A DNA stretch of 28,418 bases from CAZSNH01 sp052388455 (GCA_052388455.1 JBQTIA010000009.1:1-28418); one strand, 5' to 3'; shown: positions 1-11,813, counted from the stretch's first letter. Notes: generated by a model not told the origin, from the sequence alone. Made by a program: numbers and translations.

Positions 1-1
1 G

Positions 2-727
2 GAGTGGAACCGTTCAAATTTCCGATCGGCCAGGGAGCTATTGCAGCAGGCGGTCGCGCTCGATCCTGCAAACGCACGGACGCATCGTGAGCTGGCCTGG
101 ATCGCCGCCGCGAGCTGGGTGTTCTACATGGATGCGGCACCCATGCCGCCTGAGACTTTCCTGGCGCTGGCGGTCAAGGCCGTGCAACTCGATCCCGCGG
201 ACGCGCGTGCTCGCATGGTCGCGGCGTCGGCTTATTTCTGGACCAACCAGCTCGATCGCTTCGAGCAAGAGGTCAATCAGGCCCTGGCGCTCGCTCCCCA
301 TGAACCCGAGATCATGGCGACGCTCGGCTTCATGCTCGCCGTCTCGGGGCAATGGACGCGTGGCCTGGCCATGGTCGACAAGGCCAACGCGCTCAACCCC
401 GAGGCCGCCGTCGCGTGGTATCATTCGGCCCGATATACGGATTGCTATTTGCGAGGCGACTATCAATGCGCGCTCGTGTTCCGGCAGCAGAACCCTGATC
501 ACAGCACGATCTACGCCTACATCGAGGAGATCCAGGTGTTTGGCCAGCTCGGCCGGCGGCAGGACGCGCAGGAAAGCTGGCGCAAGCTGCGGGCCGAGAA
601 GCCGGATTGGTCAGCCAGCGACTTCGAGACCTGGCACCGTCGCTGGAACAAGCCCGAAGCCGACATTGCGAAATTCATGGACGGGGTCAGGAAGTCGGGT
701 GTGCTCGGTGCGGGAGCGGCGCTGTGA
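2..727 (+). CDS. TPR-repeat protein, C-terminal part (5'-truncated by window edge)
   Basis: The reading frame is open to the left edge (a TTG at 41 is in frame, but coding-like sequence runs upstream of it), so the real start lies outside the window. The visible ~240 residues are helical repeats with TPR-type signatures, such as 'AVALDPANA' and 'AVQLDPADARA' near the start and 'ALNPEAAVAWYHSA' in the middle. The C-terminus (WHRRWNKPEADIAKFMDG) resembles the ends of TolB-like/TPR proteins often labelled adenylate-cyclase-like in Hyphomicrobiales. The stop overlaps the GTG start of the next gene by 4 bp, suggesting translational coupling, and that neighbour has the same kind of TPR C-terminus, so the two are probably tandem relatives. 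No catalytic domain is visible in this part. A role as a scaffold or regulator is inference. Confidence 0.75.
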   Translation, partial: EWNRSNFRSARELLQQAVALDPANARTHRELAWIAAASWVFYMDAAPMPPETFLALAVKAVQLDPADARARMVAASAYFWTNQLDRFEQEVNQALALAPHEPEIMATLGFMLAVSGQWTRGLAMVDKANALNPEAAVAWYHSARYTDCYLRGDYQCALVFRQQNPDHSTIYAYIEEIQVFGQLGRRQDAQESWRKLRAEKPDWSASDFETWHRRWNKPEADIAKFMDGVRKSGVLGAGAAL

Positions 728-2544
728 CGGCAGTTTCACTGAACGACTGGAGCGACGCCGAGCGAAGCTCGATCCGCGCTCAGCTCGACCGCATCCTCGC
801 GAGCGCCCCGTTCCGCCAGTCGCAGCGGCGGCAGAGGTTCCTGCGCTTCCTGGTCGAAGAAGCCCTGGCTGGACGTGGCGACCGGCTGAAGGCTTATACG
901 GTCGCCGTCGAGGTTTTCGAGCGGCCCGAGACGTTCGATGCGGCGGTCGATCCGCTGGTGCGCATCGAGGCCGGGCGGCTGCGCGACAAGCTGCGCGAGT
1001 ACTACGAGGGCGAGGGCCGGGACGACCCCGTCCGCATCGACCTGCCGAAAGGCAGCTATATGCCGCAGATCGAGTTTCGGACGGCGGCCACGCCTGCTCC
1101 GGAATCGATTGAACCCCCGTCGGCGGGTCAGCACCAGCCCCGGCCCGAGACCGCCGAAATCTACAGCCGGCGGCAGCTCCGTGTCTTGTCTGCCGCCGCT
1201 CTGCTGCTCGTCGCAGCATCCTTGTGGGTCTTCAAGGACCGAAACTCCGCTCCGCCGCTGCCCGACAAGCCGTCCATCGCCGTGCTCCCCTTCGACACCA
1301 TCGGGGGTGATGCGCGGTGGGAGCGGCTCGCCGACGGGATGACCGAGGACATCATCACCGATCTCGCCCACTCCAAGGCGCTGTACGTGATCGCCCGCAA
1401 CTCCACCCTGGTCTACAAGGGCAAAGCGAAGGACGTCCGCCAGATCGGCCGCGACCTCAATGTGGGTTACGTTCTCGAGGGCAGCATCCAGGCGATGGAC
1501 GCGCGTATCCGCGTTACCGCCCAGCTCATCGAAGCCGCCTCCGGCAGCCACGTCTGGTCCGAGCGCTACGATAGGCCCTCGGCCGACATCTTCACGGTGC
1601 AGAACGACGTGACGCAGCAGATCGCGGCCACGCTGGCCGGCTATCAGGGAGCGGTCGCAGAGGCCGAGCGAAGCCGCCTCAGGCGCAAGCCGCCGGCAAA
1701 CCTCACCGCCTTCGACACCTATCTGCTGGCCATCGAGGCGAAGCACAAGGTGACCAAGGAAAGTCTGGCCGAGGCCGAGCGCCTGTTCAGCAAGGCGCTC
1801 GAACTCGATCCGCAACTGGCGCGGGCCCATGTCGGTCTGGCCGATACGTACTACTATCTGATCGATCTCGGTCTCGCCCCCTCCGTCGAGGAGGCGGTGG
1901 CGAAAATGAAGGCGGCGGGCGAGAAGGCGGTCGAGCTTGATCCCAACGACGGCAAGACGCACTTTGCGCTCGGCCTCGCCTACACCTATCAGGGCAAGCC
2001 GGAGCAGGCTCTCGTCGAATTCGACAGGGCCCTGACGCTCGCGCCCTCCGATGCCGATCTCCTGCTCTGCATCGCCTGGACCATCCCAGGATTCGGGCAG
2101 TCGGAACGCGCCGTCGCCCTTGCGGAGCGATCATTGAAGCTCAACCCGCACTATCCCGACTGGTACAATCAGGGGCTGAGCTACATCTTCTATTTCGCCG
2201 AGCAGTACGAACGGTCGGCAAAGCACCGGCTGCTCGTCAAGCAGCCGCTCGCCCTCGACTACGCCTACCTCGCCATGGCCTACGCCAAGCTCGGCCGAAT
2301 GGGCGATGCCGAAGCCGCAGCCGCCAGCGCCAAGTCGATGAACCCGAGCTGGACCGCGGAACGCTACCTCAGCGAGGCCGGCGGCTTTTCGGAAAGGGAG
2401 GGCGAACTGCTGGTCGATGGCGCGCGCATGGCCGGGCTGACGGCCTGCGTCCCGGCCGACGAAGTCGGCGACGTGCCAAACCTGATCCGCGTCAAATCCT
2501 GCGACGAGCAGCGGACCGGCACGGCTCAAGCGCTCGGCCGCTGA
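724..2544 (+). CDS. membrane-anchored TolB-like domain / TPR protein
   Basis: 606 residues from a GTG that overlaps the upstream TGA (GTGA). Residues ~10-120 form a small N-terminal domain (FLRFLVEEALAGRGDRLKAY, then VDPLVRIEAGRLRDKLREYY and IDLPKGSYMPQIEF) that is common in front of TolB-like proteins in this bacterial group. Residues ~152-170 are one membrane helix (LRVLSAAALLLVAASLWVF). Residues ~183-315 match the TolB/FlgO-like fold (PSIAVLPFDTIGG, LADGMTEDIITDLA, YVLEGSIQ, SHVWSERYDR). Residues ~365-600 are TPR repeats (ALELDPQLARAHVGLADTYY, ALTLAPSDADLL). I infer the N-terminal domain lies in the cytoplasm and the TolB/TPR part in the periplasm. No nucleotide cyclase domain is present, so an 'adenylate cyclase' label would be wrong. 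The first 120 residues could be a DNA- or protein-binding sensor input. The biochemical role is unknown. Confidence 0.85.
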   Translation: MTAVSLNDWSDAERSSIRAQLDRILASAPFRQSQRRQRFLRFLVEEALAGRGDRLKAYTVAVEVFERPETFDAAVDPLVRIEAGRLRDKLREYYEGEGRDDPVRIDLPKGSYMPQIEFRTAATPAPESIEPPSAGQHQPRPETAEIYSRRQLRVLSAAALLLVAASLWVFKDRNSAPPLPDKPSIAVLPFDTIGGDARWERLADGMTEDIITDLAHSKALYVIARNSTLVYKGKAKDVRQIGRDLNVGYVLEGSIQAMDARIRVTAQLIEAASGSHVWSERYDRPSADIFTVQNDVTQQIAATLAGYQGAVAEAERSRLRRKPPANLTAFDTYLLAIEAKHKVTKESLAEAERLFSKALELDPQLARAHVGLADTYYYLIDLGLAPSVEEAVAKMKAAGEKAVELDPNDGKTHFALGLAYTYQGKPEQALVEFDRALTLAPSDADLLLCIAWTIPGFGQSERAVALAERSLKLNPHYPDWYNQGLSYIFYFAEQYERSAKHRLLVKQPLALDYAYLAMAYAKLGRMGDAEAAAASAKSMNPSWTAERYLSEAGGFSEREGELLVDGARMAGLTACVPADEVGDVPNLIRVKSCDEQRTGTAQALGR

Positions 2545-2599
2545 CCGGGCGGCGTGGCACGATCTGCATGGGCACGGCCGATAGGTTGGTACGGCTCCG

Positions 2600-5278
2600 T
2601 CAGCGACGCGCACCGCCCTCGCCGACCATCACGAACGGCGCCCAGTAGCCCGGCGGCTTGCCGGCCTCGATCTGGGCGAGCATGGCCCGGCGCAGCACTT
2701 CGGCGCGGCCGAGCTTCGGTTCGCCGGCGAGGGCCGCGAAGGCCCCTGTGGTGAGATCGACGGCCGCCTGCGAGTTGACCGCCCAGTGCGAGACGAGCAG
2801 CGCGCGAGCGCCCGCATAGAAGAACGTGCGCGCGAGGCCGGAGAGCGCCTCGGCACCGGTCTTGTCGCCGGCGGCGGTGTTGCAGGCGGAGAGCACCACC
2901 CAGTCGGCGCCGAGCCGAAGGGTGGCGATCTCGGAAGCGGTCAGCAGGCCGTCGTCGGTCTCGCTCGGGGTGGCGGGCGGTGTCATCACGAGCGCCGGCT
3001 CGGCGAGGCCGCTCAGCTCTCCCGCGACCAGTCCGTGCGTCGCGAAATGAATGACACGGTATTGCTCGAGCGGCGTCGCCTTGACGCGCGCTTCCGTTGC
3101 CGAGCCGCCGACGAGGATGCCGTCGTCACCGGCGCCGAGGATGCGGGCGATGGTGCGGATCTCGGCCGCCGTTTCGGGCAGTGGCTGGAGGGCGGCGACG
3201 GCGCGCAGATCGGTCTGGCCATTGCGGTAGACCGCATGAGGGGCCGCCACGGTGGCCGGTCCCCTGGCTCCGCGCGGCCCGCTGCTATCCGGCGTTGCGC
3301 CTTGCAGAACCGGATCACCGATGCCGAGAAACGGCTTGGGCGGGACCCCGGCGAGCCGCGCCGAACGCAGCGCCTTCAGCGAGGCCACCGACGGCAGCGT
3401 GCTCAGTGCATGACGGCGGATGAGCCACGCGGCCTGCTTCAAGGCCGCCGCTCCTCCTGCGGCCGGCGGCGGCTCCGTCACCAGCACCTGCAACGGCAGG
3501 CTGGTCAGCGGGCCGGTCGGCACGACGATGAGATGCGTCTTGCGCGCGATCAGCGGGGCGACGGGACCGAGCACCATCCGGTAGAGGGCGTGCGACCGGC
3601 CGAGATCGAAGCCGCGCGTGACTGCGCCCGACGGCGCTCCAGTGGCGGCGACAGGTTCGCCGGGCGCGGCCAGCGGATCGAGTCCGCGGCGCAGTGCGCT
3701 CACCTCCTCGGCGATTTTTCCCGCGCCGGCTCCGAGCGGCGCCCACTGGCTGGCCTCCCGCGTCAAGGCCCACACGAAGCTCGCCTCGGTGCCGGTGAGG
3801 ATCGCCACCAGCGCCTCATCGGGGCCGAGCAGCGCCTGCACCTCGGCCGGCGCCAGAGGCTGCGGATCGGCGAGCGCAACGTAGTCGGGATGTTCCGCGA
3901 CGATGGCCCTGCGCTTCTCGGCCACCACCGCTTCGAGGCGCGTCATCTCCTCGAGCCGCGCCTCGCGCCGATTGTTGTACTCGTCATAGCCCGGCAGCGC
4001 CCGTTCCGCCGCCTGCATGCGCTGGTTGATGGCCATCAGCCCGCTGGTCCCGCGGTTGGCCTCGGTCGACAGCCGACCGAGCTCCTGCGAGATGGCGGAA
4101 ATTTCCTCGGTGCTCGCCGAGCAGCCGGCCGCTTCCGCCCCATTCGGACAGCGCGCATGAATGCGGGTCAGCTCGTCGACCAGCTCCCGCTGACGCTTGA
4201 CGATCGGCGCCGTATCGCGGCTCTGGGTGATCGCTACGCGCCGGAACTCGTCGAGGTGGGCGCTGTAGGTTGCGTCCGCACGCTGCACCGCGCTCCACGC
4301 CGTCAGTGCCGCCATGTCCTCGCTGTGCAGGGCGAGAATCCGCTCGGCGCTGTCCTGCGCATCACGGATTCGCCGGCCGAGCGGCGTGGCGGAGGCTCCG
4401 AGCCGCGCCGTCATGCGGGCCAGCGCCGAGGCTGCCGACGTGTTCCACGCCTGCTGACTGACCGCGAAGGTTTCGGCCAGCAGGGCCGCGGAGCTGGCGC
4501 CTGGTTCAGAACGGCTGTCCCAGGCGGCCTGCATGAGCGCCGTGAACACGTCGCGATGGCGGCGAATGTCGTCGTCGATGACCGACTTGGCGAGCGTCAT
4601 CGACGAGGACTGAGTGGTCAGCAGGCGAACGGCCTCGCGGAGGTCGGCGAGGGCGGCGGCCGTGCGCCCCCGCTTCAGTTGCAGCCGCCCGAGATCGGCG
4701 AGCGCGCCCGACGTGAAGGAATGATCGGCACCGACGAGATCGCGCCGGATCACGAGCACGCGGCGCAGGATGGGTTCGGCCTCGTCCAGCCGCCCGGCAC
4801 GCATCACCACGCCGCCGAGCTTTTCGAGCGCCTGCGCGCTGCCCGCACTGTCCACGCCGTAGACCTTCTCCCGAATGCGCACGGACGCGGCGTAGTGCGT
4901 CTCGGCGACATCCAGCCATCCGCCCTCCTCGGCGATCAGGCCGAGCGAATAGGTCTGGATTCCGGCTTCCTCGCTGTCGGGTCCGAAGGTGCGCTTGATG
5001 AGGTCGTGCGCTTCGTTGGCGAACCGCAGGGCTTCGGCATAAGACTTCGTCTCGTAGAAGCTGTTCGAGAGCGCCCTGAGGTCGGCAAGCTCCTGCGCCG
5101 GATTGGTTTGGGCATTTGCGCGCGGCGACGATCCCGCGAGGCAGGCGAGACCGAGGGCGAGGATCAGTGCGGGCAGCGTCGCAAAAGCCGACGACCGCCA
5201 ATGTCGCACAAGACGATGGCCTGTCCCGCGCTCTCCGTTCCGCGATGCCGACATGCCCGCCCCGCCCGCCGAATTCAC
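2600..5278 (-). CDS. secreted TPR-CHAT domain protein (caspase-like protease fold)
   Basis: 892 residues from a GTG at 5278; an ATG at 5254 (residue 9) is an alternative start. An N-terminal signal peptide (basic residues 22-28, hydrophobic 31-49, likely cleavage after ANA at ~56) points to export. Residues ~60-230 are TPR-like (ALRFANEAHDLIKRTFG, LGRLQLKRGRTAAAL), residues ~250-490 are a long helical region, and residues ~560-890 are a CHAT domain. The caspase-like dyad is visible: His about 748 in HFATHG and Cys about 799 in VVLSACNTA, followed by GLARTFFYAGARALLVSHW. CHAT proteins are clan CD peptidase relatives; known examples cleave gasdermins or act in CRISPR-linked Craspase, but many exported TPR-CHAT proteins have no known substrate. 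It lies 4 nt (GTG start) or 28 nt (ATG start) behind the PAAR gene and is very likely co-transcribed with it. It ends convergent to the TolB-like gene. Confidence 0.9.
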   Translation of the reverse strand: MNSAGGAGMSASRNGERGTGHRLVRHWRSSAFATLPALILALGLACLAGSSPRANAQTNPAQELADLRALSNSFYETKSYAEALRFANEAHDLIKRTFGPDSEEAGIQTYSLGLIAEEGGWLDVAETHYAASVRIREKVYGVDSAGSAQALEKLGGVVMRAGRLDEAEPILRRVLVIRRDLVGADHSFTSGALADLGRLQLKRGRTAAALADLREAVRLLTTQSSSMTLAKSVIDDDIRRHRDVFTALMQAAWDSRSEPGASSAALLAETFAVSQQAWNTSAASALARMTARLGASATPLGRRIRDAQDSAERILALHSEDMAALTAWSAVQRADATYSAHLDEFRRVAITQSRDTAPIVKRQRELVDELTRIHARCPNGAEAAGCSASTEEISAISQELGRLSTEANRGTSGLMAINQRMQAAERALPGYDEYNNRREARLEEMTRLEAVVAEKRRAIVAEHPDYVALADPQPLAPAEVQALLGPDEALVAILTGTEASFVWALTREASQWAPLGAGAGKIAEEVSALRRGLDPLAAPGEPVAATGAPSGAVTRGFDLGRSHALYRMVLGPVAPLIARKTHLIVVPTGPLTSLPLQVLVTEPPPAAGGAAALKQAAWLIRRHALSTLPSVASLKALRSARLAGVPPKPFLGIGDPVLQGATPDSSGPRGARGPATVAAPHAVYRNGQTDLRAVAALQPLPETAAEIRTIARILGAGDDGILVGGSATEARVKATPLEQYRVIHFATHGLVAGELSGLAEPALVMTPPATPSETDDGLLTASEIATLRLGADWVVLSACNTAAGDKTGAEALSGLARTFFYAGARALLVSHWAVNSQAAVDLTTGAFAALAGEPKLGRAEVLRRAMLAQIEAGKPPGYWAPFVMVGEGGARR

Positions 5279-5282
5279 GCGC

Positions 5283-5636
5283 CTATTGCCCGGGACAGCC
5301 GGTCGTCAGATCGCCCGCGCGAGCCAGCGGCTTGCCGTTGACGAACACGTTCGAGGCACCGCCGATGACGACCCCGCCGCACGTCGTCTTGTCGCCGACG
5401 GTTGCCGCCGGCCGCCCGTTGATGGTGACGTTGGGCGAGCTTCCGATGACGGCGGCGGGCTTGTCGGTCGCATCGCCCGAGCGGGCGGCGGCCTGTCCTC
5501 CGGCCCGCACATTGTCGCTGCCTTCGGTTATGACACCGGGCTGCCCGGCGCCGGCTTCGACGGGCTCTTCCGCCCGCAGCGGCACCGCCAGACTCGACAT
5601 GAGGACGACGGCGGCAATGGCCAGATGTTTTGACAT
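5283..5636 (-). CDS. Sec-exported PAAR-repeat protein
   Basis: 117 residues from the ATG at 5636, chosen because GGGAG lies 8 nt upstream and the protein then starts with a clean signal peptide (MSKHLAIAAVVLMSSLAVPLRA). The in-frame ATG at 5705 would add 23 residues before the signal. The mature part holds three PAAR-like repeats: GVITEGSDNVRAGGQAAARS, then AVIGSSPNVTINGRPAATVG and VVIGGASNVFVNGKPLARAG, each ending in GD. This is the NGxPAARxGD pattern of PF05488, whose members cap type VI secretion or eCIS spikes. Cysteines lie in KTTCGG and TTGCPG. A Sec signal on a PAAR protein is unusual, and no T6SS gene is in view. It is the first gene of a unit with the CHAT gene. A structural or docking partner of the CHAT protein is an inference. 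Confidence 0.82.
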   Translation of the reverse strand: MSKHLAIAAVVLMSSLAVPLRAEEPVEAGAGQPGVITEGSDNVRAGGQAAARSGDATDKPAAVIGSSPNVTINGRPAATVGDKTTCGGVVIGGASNVFVNGKPLARAGDLTTGCPGQ

Positions 5637-5713
5637 GCGTTCAGCTCCCGGAACTCGATCCCGACTGCCGCTACCATGCCAGAGGTGCCGGAAGTTGGGC
5701 GGCACGAAAATTT

Positions 5714-6961
5714 TCAGGTCACCCTATCGAGCCGGTCGACGGCCCGCAGCTCGGGGAAAATCCGCAGCCACACGAGGCTGGCGAGGATCGCGCCCGCCCC
5801 GCCGAGGATCACCGCCGGAACCGCTCCGATCAGCGCGGCCATGCTGCCCGCGCGGAACTCGCCCAGCTCGTTGGACGCACCGATGAAGGTCAGATTGACG
5901 GCACTGACCCGGCCGCGCACCTGGTCGGGCGTTTTCAACTGGATCAGCGTCTGGCGGATGAACACACTCACCATGTCGGCTGCGCCCAGAACCGCCAGCG
6001 CAATCACCGACAGCCACACGAGCGACGACGCGCCGAACGCGACGATGGCGAGACCGTAGACGCTGACCGCCCCGACCATCATCCGCCCCGCCTGCCGCCC
6101 GATCGGCGACCTGAGCAGCCAGAGGCTCATCAGCAGCGCTCCGGCGCCGGTGGCCGCCCGCAGCATTCCCAGTCCCCAGGGTCCGGCGTCGAGGATGTCG
6201 CGCGCGAAGACCGGCAGCAGCGCGGTCGCCCCGCCGAGCAGCACCGCCACGAGGTCGAGCGACATGGCGCCGAGGATCACCGGCTGGCTCCAGATGTAGC
6301 GGAAGCCGGCGAGCAGCGTGTCCTTGGAGGGCGGCTCTGGCACCGACTTCTTGGCCGGCTTCGGGATGAAGATCGTCGCCGTGCCTGCGATGGCAAAGAG
6401 CACGACGGCCGTCACATAGGCGACCTCGGAGCCCAGACCATAGAGAAGTCCGCCGGCCACCGGACCGAGGATGGTCGCCAGATGAAAGCTCGTCGTGTTG
6501 AGCGCTATGGCGTTCGGCAGCGCGTCCTTGGGCACCAGATTGGCGACCAGCGACTGCACCGCCGGCCCCATGAAAGCGCGAGCCGTGCCGAGCAGCGCGA
6601 GCACCGCGAACACCCACCCGACCGCCGGCGAGGCGGCGTGAAACAGCGCCAGAAGCAGCAGCGTCGCCAATCCTTCGACGGCGATGCACAGCCCCATGAT
6701 GCGCCGCCGGTTGTAGCGGTCAGCCACCGCGCCGGTGACCAGCACCAGCGCGAGCGAGGGCAGGAACTGCACCAGCCCGACGAGGCCGAGCAGGAAGGGA
6801 TCGCGCGTCAGGTCGTAGAGCTGCCAGCCGACCGCCACGCTCACGATCTGGAGCGCGAGGATCATCAGGAAGCGCGCGCCCCAGTAGAGGCGATAGCCGG
6901 GATGGACGAGGGCCGAAGTTGTCGAGCCAGCCGCTAAGGAAGCGGCCTCGCTCACTTCCAT
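5714..6961 (-). CDS. MFS transporter (EntS-like / MFS_3-type exporter)
   Basis: 415 residues with about 10-12 hydrophobic helices spread evenly. The loop between helices 2 and 3 carries GAVADRYNRRRIM, the MFS motif A (G-x-x-x-D-R-x-x-R-R), and RFLMILALQIVSVAVGWQLY is typical of the first helix in the MFS_3/EntS-like branch. The protein has a middle cytoplasmic loop (PKPAKKSVPEPPSKD) near residues 205-220. It would export a small molecule driven by the proton gradient at the inner membrane; the substrate cannot be read from sequence. The ATG start lies inside the end of greA (10-bp overlap in another frame), so it is probably translated from the greA transcript. A later start at residue 33 would cut the first helix and is less likely. 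Confidence 0.88.
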   Translation of the reverse strand: MEVSEAASLAAGSTTSALVHPGYRLYWGARFLMILALQIVSVAVGWQLYDLTRDPFLLGLVGLVQFLPSLALVLVTGAVADRYNRRRIMGLCIAVEGLATLLLLALFHAASPAVGWVFAVLALLGTARAFMGPAVQSLVANLVPKDALPNAIALNTTSFHLATILGPVAGGLLYGLGSEVAYVTAVVLFAIAGTATIFIPKPAKKSVPEPPSKDTLLAGFRYIWSQPVILGAMSLDLVAVLLGGATALLPVFARDILDAGPWGLGMLRAATGAGALLMSLWLLRSPIGRQAGRMMVGAVSVYGLAIVAFGASSLVWLSVIALAVLGAADMVSVFIRQTLIQLKTPDQVRGRVSAVNLTFIGASNELGEFRAGSMAALIGAVPAVILGGAGAILASLVWLRIFPELRAVDRLDRVT

Positions 6962-7431
6962 TCGACCTTGACGACCTCGTAGGAGCGCGCACCCTTCGGC
7001 GTCGTCACCTCGGCGGTCTCACCCTTCGACTTGCCGATGAGAGCGCGGGCGATGGGGCTCGAAATCGAAATCTTGCCGTCTTTGACGTTGGCTTCGAGAT
7101 CGCCGACGATTTTGTATTTGACCTTGTCTTCCGTATCCTCGTCGATCAGCGTGACGGTGGCGCCGAACTTGACGGTGGCGCCCGACAGCTTGGTCGTATC
7201 GATGATTTCGGCGCGGCTCATCTTGTCTTCCAGCTCGGCGACGCGCGCCTCGTTGAGACCCTGAGCTTCCTTGGCCGAATGAAACTCGGCGTTTTCCGAC
7301 AGGTCGCCGTGCGAGCGCGCTTCCGAGATGGCCTGGATGATGCGGGGACGCTCGACGGATTTCAGGCGATGCAGCTCGGCCTCCAGCGTCTTGAAGCCCT
7401 CAGCGGTCATCGGCACTCGTTCCATCGCCAT
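6952..7431 (-). CDS. greA: transcription elongation factor GreA
   Basis: 159 residues, the normal family length. The N-terminal coiled coil (residues ~10-80) contains EARSHGDLSENAEFHSAKEA; D43 and E46 match the acidic tip residues (D41/E44 in E. coli) that place Mg2+ in the RNA polymerase secondary channel. The C-terminal FKBP-like domain runs from ~85 (GATVTLIDEDTEDKVKYKIV) to VVKVEWK. GreA rescues backtracked RNA polymerase by stimulating cleavage of the transcript 3' end. The start at 7431 is supported by AGGGAG 9 nt upstream; an ATG two codons later is possible. It follows carB on the same strand after a 110-bp gap and overlaps the MFS gene downstream. Confidence 0.97.
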   Translation of the reverse strand: MAMERVPMTAEGFKTLEAELHRLKSVERPRIIQAISEARSHGDLSENAEFHSAKEAQGLNEARVAELEDKMSRAEIIDTTKLSGATVKFGATVTLIDEDTEDKVKYKIVGDLEANVKDGKISISSPIARALIGKSKGETAEVTTPKGARSYEVVKVEWK

Positions 7432-7487
7432 CGTGAAAGTCTCCCTACAGCCCCGGCAAATCCGCCGGTGCTTCTGTTCGAAAACAT

Positions 7488-7502
7488 CTCAACTCGATTG
7501 AG
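7488..7502 (-). terminator. weak hairpin between carB and greA
   Basis: Reading the minus strand, CTCAA-tcgag-TTGAG is a 5-bp stem followed by ATGTTTT. It lies about 40 nt after the carB stop. The stem is short and the T run is interrupted, so it is at best a weak terminator or pause; greA may still be read through from carB. Confidence 0.25.
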
Positions 7503-7541
7503 GCGGGTACGTTCCGGCCCGGACCGGCACAGCCGTATCGA

Positions 7542-10916
<3,375 letters not shown>

Positions 10917-11026
10917 GGCGGGCGGGCATCCAGATGCAAGGGGTCGTCGCTGTCTCCCGGCCGTTTGCCACGGCGGGCGGCGGGACTCAACGGGCATCCC
11001 ATCGCAGCGGGTTGTCTGCGCACACG

Positions 11027-11057
11027 AAAAGGGCGCGAAGGCAAGAACTTCGCGCCC
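11027..11057 (-). terminator. strong rho-independent terminator before carB
   Basis: On the minus strand GGGCGCGAAG-ttcttgc-CTTCGCGCCC forms a perfect 10-bp stem with a 7-nt loop and is followed at once by TTTT. It begins 24 nt after the stop of the downstream LolA-like gene, so it should end the LolA-like transcript and separate it from carB. Confidence 0.85.
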
Positions 11058-11080
11058 CGAAAGCCCGTCTCACGCGCCGC

Positions 11081-11746
11081 TCAGCGCGGCACGACTTTGT
11101 CGGCCGGCGGCGGCTCGATCTTGAGGTCGGCCGGATAGGTATAGATTTCCTTGAAGATCGGCTTGTCCAAGGCGCCCTGGCGGTTCAGCGTCGTGCGCGT
11201 CGGCAAGCCCGACTCGGTATCGACGTAGACGACGCGAACGGCCTCGTTCTCGGCGGTGGTCTCGATCTCCTTGCCGTCGGGCTGCTTCATGCCGGCCGGC
11301 AGCATGGGTTTGCTCTTGTAGGTGCGGACCTGCCGACCGTCGACCGTCTCGGTGCCCATGCATTCGAATTTGCCGACCGCCGCCGGATCGGCCTTCGTCG
11401 ACTTCTGCATCTGCTCGATCAGCTGCTCGGCGTGCTGGAAGGTGAGCGGCACCCAGCCGGCGCCTTCGTTGGTCCACGCCTTGCCGTCGACGAGGATGGT
11501 TTCGACCGGTTTCGGGTCGGCAGCGAGGATCGCCACCTGCCGCATCCGGCCAGGTATCACGTATTCCATCGTGACCTTGAGCGGTCCTTCGGAGCTGATG
11601 ACATCGGTTTCCATGCGGTAGCCGGTTTGCTTCGACTGCTTCTGCACGGCCTCGAGGACCTCGCTCGAACAATCGTCGGCGCGTACCGGAAGGGTGGCCG
11701 CGAAGAGGCCGAGCAGGGTTCCGGCGAGAATGAAGGGACGGGACAT
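11081..11746 (-). CDS. secreted LolA-like protein (copy 2 of a tandem pair)
   Basis: 221 residues from the ATG at 11746, which starts a clear signal peptide (MSRPFILAGTLLGLFAATLPVRA, cleavage about residue 23); the frame continues upstream without a better start. The mature part alternates short beta strands (VTMEYVIPGRMRQVAI, ETILVDGKAWTNEGAGWVPL, RQVRTYKSKPM) in the manner of LolA/LolB-like half-barrel proteins, which bind lipids or lipoproteins in the periplasm. The upstream neighbour is a paralog with the same order of strands and the same two cysteines (here C26 in DDCSSE and C129 in FECMGTE). No name is recognised. Lipid or lipoprotein carriage is inference from the fold-like pattern. 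A strong terminator follows. Confidence 0.85.
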   Translation of the reverse strand: MSRPFILAGTLLGLFAATLPVRADDCSSEVLEAVQKQSKQTGYRMETDVISSEGPLKVTMEYVIPGRMRQVAILAADPKPVETILVDGKAWTNEGAGWVPLTFQHAEQLIEQMQKSTKADPAAVGKFECMGTETVDGRQVRTYKSKPMLPAGMKQPDGKEIETTAENEAVRVVYVDTESGLPTRTTLNRQGALDKPIFKEIYTYPADLKIEPPPADKVVPR

Positions 11747-11813
11747 GACTGTAATGACTCCGTGGGTGTCGAGGTGTAGGTCCGAGGCCGCACGCGGCGG
11801 CTCGCGGCAGGGA

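Noticed and set aside
2786..5341. 851-residue open frame on the plus strand
   Set aside because: It lies antisense to the CHAT gene, is Arg/His/Gly-rich without domain signs, and is the usual shadow of a GC-rich gene.
5685..5705. GTGCCG/CGGCAC hairpin between the MFS and PAAR genes as a terminator
   Set aside because: On the coding (minus) strand no T run follows the stem; the A/T run is on the wrong side.
5630..6937. 435-residue open frame on the plus strand
   Set aside because: It is antisense to the MFS transporter, and is rich in Arg, His and Gln with no recognisable motif.
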